NCBI GenBank assembly: GCA_963995525.1 | Contig: OZ023207.1 | Span: 30,237,118 to 30,301,117 of the forward strand | DNA: 64,000 nt | Direction of reading: 5' to 3' | Source of the DNA: Escarpia spicata | Taxonomy: Eukaryota > Annelida > Polychaeta > Sabellida > Siboglinidae | Shown: positions 1 to 64,000 of the stretch, in pieces | Layout: the number at the start of each line of letters is the position of its first letter | Position numbering within the stretch: the stretch's first letter is position 1 | Position numbers and translations under genes: made by a program | Notes under the pieces: model-generated | Database searches by the model: none | Seen by the model: the letters and a program-made list of their open reading frames with translations, nothing else | What the model was told of the DNA's origin: nothing

Positions 1-1497
1 ACACCCCTCCCCCGTTTTCTGATGGATAAGCCGAGTCGACAGCGGAGAATCTGAAGTAATGGCGGCGCGGCGGCGAAAAATCCCCTCTTCTTCTGAAAAA
101 ATGTACGACAGCATGCGGAAGTGTTGAATGGAGTGCTGCCCTTCAGCACTCCGTTCACCCTTCCCCCATATTAGTTTTGATCCGACGCGTATGGATAACG
201 TGCATTGTTCTTCGGCTAAAACAACTCCTGTTTTTACACTACACCAGGACAGGAACAAATACATGAAACAACAAAATAATCGTTATAAAAACAAAAGACC
301 ATACAACACATTGCAGTCGCATCGACATGGGTAAAAAACAAAGTAGTAATCATATAATGTTTGACAGGGAAATAAAGAATTATAAGGGACGGGAGACTCC
401 TACTAAGACTAATTATAGTCGATGTCGTAAGAGCCACCTTATGAAATACACCAACGGGGATAGTGACGAAATCTGTGGATGAGGAGGACCAGGCTGACCC
501 CTTGTTGATAGGGATAAGGCCGTCAAGGTGAGCAAATTGAGCACTATATTAATTGTTTTGCCGCATGCCGCATTCGCATGCCGTATCCGTACATATGGAA
601 ACCTAGCTTAACATTTTAAAGATGTGCACCCTAAGCAATTTGTATTGCTGCAGGTTTCCTGTGCGTTCCTTACGTACACTGTATAGTTACGGTTTAGGGC
701 ATTTGATAAATGATGTTATTTTCATATATATGCATTCCTTCGCGAAGTGTACTTTAATAAATTATGACACTTTCCAAGAAATACTTAATATATAACCATG
801 TTCCAATGGATCAGTTCAACAAGCACACATACCAAAAAAAGACTAATAGGTTATGCATAAAACCAATTTAAGGGAGACAATACTTACCAATTTTTATTTT
901 ATACAGGCATGCATGCAAGCTGTGTCAGGATGTGACGTAGACGTGCGCCAGCGCACAATCATTACAGTGACCGTTTATCCGAAACGTCACTATGACGTCA
1001 TACGTGGCGATGATATAATACCAAAGACCTTGTATCGATACAAGACGGTACAGCGCGCAGTTTGCATTGTTCAATGAAATTCATCAATGGAGCGGTTAGT
1101 CCGCCATTCTATCGGTGCGCCAAGCCAGAACATGTATACATGCAGTGACGCACGCACCGTCCTCCCAAATGGCGGACAAAAACTCACATTATAGACTGCC
1201 ATGAAATCGCTAAGTGATGCTGTAGCATGAAATACTGCGATTGTTAAATAATGCAGTTCCGGCCCAAAATGCGCATGTCTGGGAATGGCATTTCGCTGTC
1301 TAAGGAAATATTCTCCTTCCAAATATCAATTATTTAACACCAAATATGTCTTGGCAGTTTATAGATAATTTGTGTTGAATACAATTTACTACACCCTAAT
1401 TGGCTAGCACAAATATTCACACATACATTTCAATTAGAACTTTCTTGAACATTTGTTCGTATAGCGATCGTTACGTAGATGCGCTGCGTTGAAGGAC
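1..1497. other. Upstream non-genic sequence
   Basis: I see no convincing gene here. Short open frames exist (for example 853-1077) but show no domain, no codon bias and no splice context. A stretch near 560-612 (GCATGCCG-type repeats followed by GTACATATGGAAAC and TAGCTTA) resembles 7232-7288, so both are probably copies of a dispersed repeat I cannot name. Confidence 0.5.
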
Positions 1498-1600
1498 AAG
1501 TACAGAACTCAAAACTGATTTCTAGTTTGAAGCCTACATATCAACTATTACCCGTTGACTTCTGTCAATCAGCCAGCCTTCTGTAAATCTAAGTAGATGA
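1498..1600 (-). mobile_element. CR1-like LINE fragment (short)
   Basis: Positions 1505-1595 closely match 29545-29640, where the same sequence continues into recognisable CR1-type reverse transcriptase on the minus strand. The shared part corresponds to the segment just upstream of the 'VPQGSVLGP' RT motif. Only about 100 bases survive. The assignment rests on the match between the two places in this window. Confidence 0.5.
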
Positions 1601-2640
1601 TATATACTGGTGATACCTCGTCTACCCAATCAGTGATATCTTCCAAAAACCATAACATAGTTGTTGAGTAGATCATTAGCAGCATCCATTGGGCAGGTAT
1701 TCCCCTGGGTTGAAGTATAGGTTTGGGACTTAGGGTCAATATAGGACGAACCTAGTGTGGTAATTTTTTGGTAAAATATTACCCATATTCTTAGAATGGG
1801 GCAGATTATTCCATTACACAGCGAACTTATATTTCCGGACATGCGCGTTCAAAGACCGGAACTGTATTATATAACAACTGTAGTATTTTATGCTACAACG
1901 CCTATTGTCTAAATATAGGTTAGTTGGTAATATTACATAATTACGTAGCCCCTGGTATGTCTGGAGAAGGAAAACCTTCTGCCTTTCCTTCCACTGAAAT
2001 TACATTATATTTTTTTATGGGCAGCTAGTAGCGATAACGCTCTTTCTGCGGCAATACACGTTAACTTGCATGCTGCGGCATCAATGCCAATAAACCTCGC
2101 TATAAAACTCTTACGGACCTACTTTAAACTGTTATTGCACTGGTCGCACGCAAGACGTGACTTGGTGGCGTCACACTGACAAAAACAGTTTCGGCTACTC
2201 ACCAACACTAGTCACCGACACTACCGTCAGAAGTAATATATTTTGGTCACTGGATCTGGGAGCAAAGAGGCTCTAGACGTTTAACGCTTGGAATAGGAAA
2301 AGGGGCAAATTGGAACAATGTATCGAGCTATATCAACGATGTGAACATAAACAATATGTAAGTTTATTAGATGTTTCCTGTTTCGTGCGTTGTGTCTTGT
2401 GTTACAGTTTCAATGGGGTATTTTAAATACTAGATGGATCCCATATTATGTTTAATCTTTTAAAACTAATTATATTTCAATAGAAACAATAAAACATTCC
2501 TTGCACTTTATCGATAAAATAACTTATATTGATTTGGCATATCAATTCCATGAGCAAATATTGTTTTCAGATTGTTTTGAAAAAAACATATTTGATTAAT
2601 ATACTTCAAAACTGTTCCGACACATGATGCGATAGGCGCT
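1601..2640. other. No recognisable feature
   Basis: AT-rich sequence without supported coding potential, RNA gene or tandem array. Confidence 0.5.
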
Positions 2641-2647
2641 CGCTAAA

Positions 2648-3480
2648 CACCAGGGGTCGGCAACCAATGTGGCCCGCGAATTAAAAGTGACATTGTTCAC
2701 AATGCGGCCCGCGGGGTGACTACTGTTGATACATATTCCCTGGTAGAAAGAAATGCTTCATAATCCCCCAAGAAAGCTTGAATATAAAGTAAATGCAAAT
2801 GCAGAACACAACGAGCGTCATCGTGAAGACCGTGAACTACGTACGCGCTGGCAGTTCCAATATCTTCAAGCTGGTGTGACTGCGCAGTATCAAAACCTCC
2901 TCTACTACCTCCTCCGCACATAAACCCAGTGAGCAGATATAATGCACTATAGAATGTTCGTGGAGAAGACGGGTACAGAAGTCTCGGAATTTGCAGGCCC
3001 CAATGGATTTGTGAGAACGTCTCGTCAGTTAGATTTTATAGTTCGTGTTCTCTCCGAGATCACGTTGCTAATGTGGGAGTCACAACTTCGAAAAACAATT
3101 CAGAGTGTCAATCCGATTGTTAGGATTCGCAGTGAGGATTTATCTTCGTTCCCAACCCGTTCCACGTGGAACTCGACGATGCGACTGAAGCTGTGCGTAT
3201 AGCGTTAAATGAACAATAGTGCGGCTCTTAAAGCTACCGACACGGAGTTGTCGCTTGTAATATATTAATTTGATGACAGAACACTTTTCCGATCTAACCA
3301 AACGCGCTAAGCTCATTACCAATTTGTTTGGTGACGCAGCAACTGCACTCACCCAGTCTGACTCAACCCTTGAACGAGACGATCGTTGGGGTGCACGTCT
3401 GGATGAGTTGTCGACTGTCTGCCGCAACCGGTCCCTCTCTCGTGTTGCCTGCAGCAGGTCTCTGACGGGAAATTCAGTCC
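2648..3480 (+). mobile_element. Possible hAT transposon relic
   Basis: The segment from 2650 (CAGGGGTCGGCAACC followed by GTGGCCCGCG, with the GCGGCCCGCG motif repeated at about 2705) looks like the terminus of a hAT-family DNA transposon. Around 3155-3230 the + strand reads NPFHVELDDATEAV before stops. This loosely resembles the C-terminal part of GTF2IRD2/ZBED-type hAT transposases. It is heavily broken. The terminus is seen; the transposase similarity is inference and weak. Confidence 0.35.
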
Positions 3481-3689
3481 ATTCTGTGATGTTGTCATGC
3501 GACATCTTTCTTGTTCTTCCCTTTTTTCTCCCCCTCTCACGGTGCCCTGGAGTATTTCTTTGGCGATGATGTTGTGGCGCGGGTTGTGTCTATAGCTTTC
3601 TTTTTTATTATATCTAGGACAGATTGTTGAGTTCCAGCCAATTTTTTTGATAATGTATATTACGTATTCAATGATCATGTGTTTTCTAT

Positions 3690-4960
3690 ACCATATTTTA
3701 AATATAGATTCTTCGTATGCATTTCATCTAAAAGCTTGCAGCCTCATCTCAGTTTCTGCCATTAAAATGCAGCTTTCACATCCGTAGGTAAGTATGGTCA
3801 CCACTAGGCTCTTAAACTGTTTGATCGTTGTTACTGGTGTGCTGCTTGTTACGCCATATTTGTTTAAGTCTTGCCATGGCTGACACTGTTTCGCTTATTC
3901 TACCTGTTATTTCTTCATTTGATCTACCTTCCGGTGGTATAATAGCACTCAAGTATTTGAACGATTTTACTTGTTCAAGGTGTTCTCCGTTAATTATTGA
4001 CCAGGTATTGTTCTCGTTCCAAATATTATTGTGCTTTTCTCTGAGCTCATCTCTATGCCTTATGCCTTTGCTCTCATTTCGAAGTGTGTTACTAGTTCCT
4101 GTAGTTCTTTTCCTGTTACCATATAACGTCAATGTCATCAGCAATGCGAAAATTGTTGGTTACTCTCCCAATGATATAGACTGTGGTATTAAAGTGTTAC
4201 AGTGCTTCTTGCATGATGTTTTCTATGAACAGGCTGAATAGTATTGGTGATAGTAGGCGTCATTGGCGTACCTCAACAGTTTTTCGGAGTGGGGGACCTA
4301 TTTGCCCTCCTATGTGTATGGCAGTGGTTGAATGTTCATACAGTGTCTCTTTTATTTTGACAAGATATTCATCTATGTAGTATCGTCTTAAAACTTGCCA
4401 AACTAGGTCGAACGCTTTCTTAAAGTCAATGAAATTCTGATAGAGTTCTTGTTGATGATCTAGGTTTTTGTCAATCAGAATCTTCATGTTTTAGATATGT
4501 TTGTGGTGCTTCATTTTGGTCTGAAGCCAGCTTGTTCCTCTGAAAGCAGTTCTTCCACATTCCATTTCACTCTGTTTAGGATTATTCTTAGCATAACCTT
4601 GTTCAAACTAGCTCGTTTGACATATAAAACTGACAGATATGTAGTTCTAAAATAATCGAAGGTTTCCTTTCTTTGATAAAATGTACTACTGAGGACGTTG
4701 TCCATGTTTCAGACCAGGTAGTTGTCTGCCATATATTCTGGCATATTGCCATGAGTGCGGTAATCATTGTCTCCCCACCGTGCTTGAACAATTCTGCTGG
4801 GATATTGTGATTTTCTAGTCTTAAGTTTTCATACTGCCTCTTCAACTTCTACTCTAAGAATATGTGTGTCAATATCATCTTTGTGTTGTGCGTTGTGAAG
4901 TGCACCAAGTGTCGATCTAGTCATGGTGATGCCATTTCTGTATCAAGGTCACTCACCATG
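3690..4960 (-). mobile_element. RTE-like LINE reverse transcriptase, decayed
   Basis: Minus-strand pieces in several frames give a collinear reverse transcriptase. From 5' to 3' on the minus strand these are a segment with IPAELFKHGG and W (about 4845-4700), EEQAGFRPK (about 4520), FIDFKKAFDLVW (about 4430), GPPLRKTVEVRQ (about 4275), and the thumb/connection region INGEHLEQVKSFKYL (about 3985) followed by RLKQIWRNK (about 3850). Order and spacing fit the RTE or related endonuclease-RT class of non-LTR retrotransposons. Frameshifts and stops make it a fossil. The endonuclease half is missing, so it is 5'-truncated. Confidence 0.8.
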
Positions 4961-6239
4961 AATAAAGGGTGCTTTTAAATAAAGACATCCAAGAGTTGTT
5001 CACATTTAGACGTTGATGTTTGATAATGATAATAATACGTCTTATTCGTAACGGGTAACAATTTGTAAGTTACATTTATATGAATTGTTCTAAACAAGAT
5101 TGCCTACATTCTAAACAAAACAAGATGCACTCACGAAAATTAGACTAAGGATCATCAATATTCAGTAATGCATGAATGGTCCGCTGACTTAGTCCAACTC
5201 GTCTGTTTGGCCGTCCATAAGGACAGTTTATAGCGTTAAATGCTCAGCTATTTTACTTGTGAACTCACGCGCGAATCACACCGTTGAAATCCAAGCTATA
5301 GAAACAGTTCATGAATTTTGAGGTGAAAATAAATGGGATTACAAGATGTGTCCGTAATTTCGTAACGTGTATAGACCACTAAAATCTAAAACGTATCGTA
5401 AACAACCGTATAAGAATTGGCGAAATGTGCCTTTGCCTTGACAAAACTAGTTCCTAATTTCCTAATTGTTTCATGTTTTACTTGACTTTCTATGTGTGTT
5501 GAATGTGTACATGTAGTACAAGGTATAATGTATTGAATACAGTAGAGTTATATTGGGAAATATATACTACTAATTGATGATTTAACTACGGTTAGCAAGG
5601 GCGGTCGGCATGATCCATATTAACTGTGTATTATTTATGTGAAATAGCCTTGGACAAAAACGTGTGGTAAAATACTGTTGTTGTTGATTATACGTATTCA
5701 AATGTTAATGATGACCCCATGTAATATACCCCTTATCGAATGTTTCAGAATGTTGTATTGAGGCTCGCTCACCCAATATCGTTCAATACGTTTGAAATTA
5801 TATTATACACGTCTTGATTAATATTGAATTTTGAAAGACAACACGAAGTGTATGAATTCCCAAATTCTGAAATTTTATTTAAAAGTTTAAGTTGGCGTGT
5901 TTAATCAAGACAAAATCAACAAAGGTTAATAGAAAACAACATTGTGTGGGTAAAACACTCTCACCGGTGTTTGATTCTGACTTGTATTCACCAGTAAACT
6001 TGTGGTCCTCACAACCTGAAATATCTATATATTTATACTGCATATGTCCGAGATTAAAACTTTCCAAACTCCTTTGCTCTTTGCCATATCGTCGATGTTC
6101 GTTGATCTACTATTTATTTGTTACTTGCGTTAATTTCAGAATGGCTTCGCATCAAAGTGGACATAGTGTTCGAGTGAATAGTAACGTTGTGCGTGTGACT
6201 GCTAGCTTCATTTACCGCGATCGTATTTATAGATAACGA
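4961..6239. other. No recognisable feature
   Basis: AT-rich, no convincing exon, RNA gene or repeat array. Short open frames such as 5892-6236 lack domain or splice support. Confidence 0.5.
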
Positions 6240-6261
6240 CAGTCGTACCATTGTATTGACC

Positions 6262-6348
6262 TGCCGTTCTCCTCTTGCCTTCTGGCCTTCCTTCCTTCCC
6301 TCCTTCGTTCGTTCCTTCCTTCCTCCCTTCTTCCTTCCTCCGTCGCTT
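6262..6348. repeat. Imperfect CCTT/CGTT pyrimidine microsatellite
   Basis: Tetranucleotide-like tract of CCTTCCTTCC and CGTTCGTTCC units, almost pure pyrimidine on the + strand. Confidence 0.8.
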
Positions 6349-7502
6349 GGGCGGTGCGCAATGGATGGAAGACGGGACATTACAATGTTTATTGTTCATA
6401 GCTCTCCAGGTTGTGTATTTGTCGTTCCCCACAACCAGGAGAAGTGTCATCAACTTGCATGTCATTAAATTGATAAAACACGATTTTCCAGGTTTTTCAC
6501 GAATGTGAATGTTCAATAACAGTATGTAAGCAACTGTGTATACGTTTACAACGTGACAATCGGCGGACTCACTGCGGGACTGGCACACCGGCAGCCCGCC
6601 GCGTTAATGTCTATCTAATGTGTCGTAGCGTCTTCTGGATCTCGTCAATCCCCTCCTTCTGATGGAAAGTAAACGTATTTTATGTAAATCGACGTGGCAG
6701 TGAGCCATAACTCTCTGGAGTACTAAAATCCTGATCATCTTGTGAAACAAGTATCTTAGCACCATGGATAATTAACGCTGTGACATCTACGCATGCGCGG
6801 ATATGACGTGGCGATGGAAGCGACTCCAAGCGTAAGTGGGACGTTTTGTCAAATATGCTAAAATATGCTAAAAAAAATATAGTAAAATGTCTGCCAACTT
6901 CGAAATGTCCCCAGAAGAGTAAATAGGCGGTGGAAAGGTTAAGCTTGCTCGTGAACTTTTACACTAGTAACATGGTGACGATGTCTACTTGTCACATGGT
7001 GACGATGTCAACTTACTCTGGGCTTCCCTTTGACTTTCTTTCATCTGCCAGAGACAAAAGACCAGTTGAACACAAAAGAACAGCATTTTCTTGCGACGGA
7101 AGTAATGCGCCCTTCTCGCGAGAACTTCTGGCTAAAGCTAGGAATCCATCTATGGATACGGCATGAGGATGCGGCATGTGTCATCACAAATAATATAGAA
7201 ATTCCCATAGTGACGTCAATACAAAAGTATGTCCCATTCCGCATACGTTTCAGTATGCCTTTCGGTACATATGGAAACTTAGCTTAAACCAGTTGCTAGC
7301 TTTTATATCAACATTTTACATGCATGGAATATTACCGGCTTTTCTGGTGACATCTGCACTCTTCGTCTAGTTAATGATTAATTAACTAAATAGCCACAGC
7401 GTGATCGTTAGACCGCGACAGTAGATAATTATTTATGAATTGGTTCGCTTACTCGCTTTAATCGACGTATATGTAGAGACAGACTAGCTTTAGCGTGTGT
7501 AG
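6349..7502. other. No gene recognised; small direct repeat
   Basis: The only structure I see is a short direct repeat, ACATGGTGACGATGTC, at about 6968 and again at about 6993, plus the dispersed-repeat match at 7232-7288 to 560-612. Confidence 0.5.
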
Positions 7503-7905
7503 CGCCGTGGTGCAGTAGCTAGAGCTTCGGACTCTCAACCGAGAGAACCCGGGTTCAAATCCTGTGCGGCCAGTTCACTCAGCTGTATGAATGGGTACCT
7601 GGCTATATAAAGTTGTGGATATTTTTGTACGAATAATATTCGCATACCAATTACAGCGTTGCTGGATGCTTCCCAGAGCAGCCGAGATGGTGATCGATTC
7701 GACAGGAGTAAAGTATAAAGCGCTTAGAGCAGTCCTGTGGACTGGGTACTGCTCTGTGCCGAACCTTGAGTAAGTTCGTTCACTCTACGTTGCTCTAGTT
7801 CGGTCAGCTGTATGAATAAGATAAGGATAAAGACCTTAGTGCAGTCCTGGGGACTGGGTACAGCGCTATATAAGAAGTTACCTTTACTTTCCTTTACCAG
7901 GCTCT
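7503..7905 (+). mobile_element. tRNA-derived SINE
   Basis: The head at 7503-7573 has RNA polymerase III promoter boxes: an A-box-like TGGTGCAGTAGCTAGAGC and a canonical B box GGGTTCAAATCC at about 7551. A non-tRNA body follows, with a duplicated segment AGTCCTGTGGACTGGGTAC (about 7731) and AGTCCTGGGGACTGGGTAC (about 7842), ending near GCGCTATATAAG. The tRNA-like head plus unrelated body is the SINE layout. The head lacks a good acceptor stem and CCA end, so it is not a functional tRNA. Confidence 0.75.
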
Positions 7906-7954
7906 ACGTGTGTGGTGGGGCATATTTTATGTGTAAAAACGCTAACTTTACCTC

Positions 7955-8215
7955 CTTCTGGGGCTCACCAAGTAACTAATTGCACCCATTGTGTGGAATC
8001 CAAAAACTCAAACTGTATCTGTTGAAGTTCCCATAATCCTCTATCTACACCCATTGCGGCTACGGTAAACTCCCAAAAAATCTCTATCTGCGCTCATTGA
8101 GGGTCTCAAAAATACCCCAACATTATCCTTTGAGGCACCAAAACACTTCCACCTACACCCCACCTGTGCACACAAAAACCACCAACTGCACCAACCCCCC
8201 AAGTTTCCCAAACAT
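7955..8215. repeat. Dispersed repeat related to 15313-15619
   Basis: C/A-rich sequence with a degenerate ~45-50 bp internal periodicity (CACCCATTG, CTCCCAAAAA and CTCTATCT words recur). Similar words and spacing occur at 15313-15619, which has MITE-like ends. I infer that both are copies of one non-autonomous DNA element, this one more decayed. Confidence 0.4.
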
Positions 8216-8559
8216 ACATACAACAGAACCGCACTTGATACTTCCAGCTGAACTATTTGGCTTCAACGAACCCAACGCACAGTTGCATACGGGTCTGGCT
8301 ACAAACACATGTGTCCACCGTCAGAAACCGGACAATACGTGTATCGGTCGAGCGCCTACGAGCATTTTCATGCATTAGGAATAACGGCGTGTCCCATGAA
8401 ACCAACAGCTGTTCTGGGCTACTCAAATGTACCTTGTCGGTGAATGAAGACGTCGGTGTAAGCGAATCTGCTCGACTATTAACACGTTGCTCTAAATAAA
8501 CAACGTAAATGCCGATGATAAAAGAGATTATATAGGTATGTGTATACTGAGGGAAGTGA

Positions 8560-9075
8560 CATATGTAGAGGCGAATAACTAATGAGAGAGTGATGGAGAG
8601 AGGAAAGGATACAGCTGAAAGGGATAATCGGGCAAGGATGGGGGAGGGAAGGCGAGACGGAAAACGGACAGATCATAGGGAGAAAGCTGATGATATTGGG
8701 AGGGGAGAGGGAGCAAAGGAATGACTGATTGATTGATAGAGGGAGTGATGGATAATGGAGGCTGGGGGCAGGGAGGGTGGAAGGGAATGAGGGAGCGAAA
8801 CGGTGAGAGAGACACCGACGTATGGGTAGAGAGAGGATATGAAACAGGGAGAGTGGGAGAGGGAGATATATAGAGGGGTAGGGATGGAGAGATAAAGGGA
8901 GAGAGGGACAGAGGGAGAGAGGGGCGAAGGGGGAAAAAGACAGCGAAAGAGAGAGTGAGGGTGGAGAAAGTGAGAGGAGGAGGCACAGGAATGAGGGAGA
9001 AAATAGAAAAAGAATGGAGAAGGAAAAAAGGGGTACAAAATGTGGAGGGAATGGGAGAATAAAACTTGGACGAGG
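8560..9075. repeat. Purine-rich tract, strand-asymmetric
   Basis: About 500 bases are overwhelmingly A/G on the + strand (GGGAGAG, GAGGGAG and similar words without a fixed period). Long minus-strand frames rich in Ser, Leu and Pro arise from this composition and are not genes. Polypurine runs of this length can form triplex DNA. The tract is followed by a GA microsatellite and then exon 1. Confidence 0.8.
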
Positions 9076-9214
9076 TGTGAGAGGCACAGGTCATTTACTA
9101 AGTCATACACCAATAATTTGACGTGAATAACTGGTACGTTTAGGTACGGTATATCTTGTTGTATCAGGTTTTATTGAAATAGATTGGCACACTGTGGGGT
9201 CTGCTTTCATCATA

Positions 9215-9480
<266 letters not shown>

Positions 9481-9754
9481 CGAAACTAATCCCGATATGC
9501 ACCAATCCTTCCTGTGAAGCGGTGGCATTGATTCACTACAGTCGCAAGTGACGTACGCGTCGTTGTTATGATAAACACAACATAAATAACTATGGCTACA
9601 ATACATTGGGTATGTTGTATGTTTGTCATAGACGGAATAGCAGCTAATGGGACGTTTCGTTCTTGTGTCACATTCACTGTCCGTTGCAACGATGTAAAGT
9701 TGCCTACGCTTTTAATGTAAAGGAGCTGTGATTGTGTGAGAGAAGACCGCAAGG

Positions 9755-64000
<54,246 letters not shown>

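Noticed and set aside
853..1077. 74-residue frame upstream of the gene
   Set aside because: No domain, no splice context, no homologue I recognise; length expected by chance.
3270..3569. 99-residue + strand frame
   Set aside because: Overlaps two minus-strand frames of similar length within a probable hAT relic; no convincing conserved motif.
7503..7573. Functional tRNA gene
   Set aside because: A and B boxes are present, but acceptor stem pairing is poor and a SINE body follows.
8479..9113. Minus-strand Ser/Leu/Pro-rich frames up to 202 residues
   Set aside because: Three overlapping frames open because of purine-only composition on the other strand; no recognisable domain.

Overview
This is animal nuclear DNA, most likely from a marine invertebrate; the sequence alone does not fix the clade. 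The evidence is spliceosomal introns with GT-AG borders, extracellular protein modules (LDL-receptor class B/YWTD propeller, sushi/CCP), non-LTR retrotransposons of RTE and CR1/L2 type, a Ty3/gypsy element, tRNA-derived SINEs and very abundant AT, GT/CA, GA and longer tandem repeats. Nothing bacterial or phage-like is present.

One host gene accounts for almost all real coding sequence. It lies on the + strand from an initiator ATG at 9755 and runs off the right edge. I could join 21 exons with compatible splice phases (about 3.07 kb of CDS, about 1,024 codons, in 54 kb). The predicted product is secreted or membrane-bound: signal peptide (exon 1); a six-exon YWTD-type beta-propeller (exons 2-7); two sushi domains (exons 8-9); a second six-exon propeller (exons 10-15); then at least six sushi domains (exons 16-21, the last cut by the window). 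The two propellers have the same exon phases and nearly the same exon lengths (120/117, 123/123, 169/169, 155/155, 133/112, 116/92), so the gene grew by duplicating a propeller-plus-sushi module. The window lacks the EGF domains that normally sit beside YWTD propellers.

Layout: 1-9754 is upstream sequence with old transposon fragments, a SINE and a purine-rich tract. 9755-15106 is exon 1 and intron 1, with an antisense RTE LINE. 15107-26415 is exon 2 and an 11-kb intron holding two MITE-like elements, a 2.3-kb element with ~400-bp terminal inverted repeats and two related small ORFs, a broken gypsy retrotransposon, and large CAGCCACC and CATC-type minisatellites. 26416-38543 holds exons 3-8 with LINE fragments and microsatellites. 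40712-43240 is exon 9 followed by ~26 copies of a 90-bp repeat made from its own 3' end and splice donor. 43924-51180 holds propeller 2, including two alternative versions of exon 14 and a long antisense CR1/L2 LINE. 54169-64000 is a run of sushi exons spread by repeated exon-plus-intron duplication, with broken exon copies between them.

The main theme is a gene whose exon borders keep duplicating locally: exon 5 tail, exon 9 tail (massively), exon 11 acceptor, all of exon 14, exon 20 tail, and the sushi exons 17-19. The most unusual items are the 90-bp splice-donor array, the predicted mutually exclusive exons 14a/14b, and the long-TIR element with paired TATA-driven ORFs.
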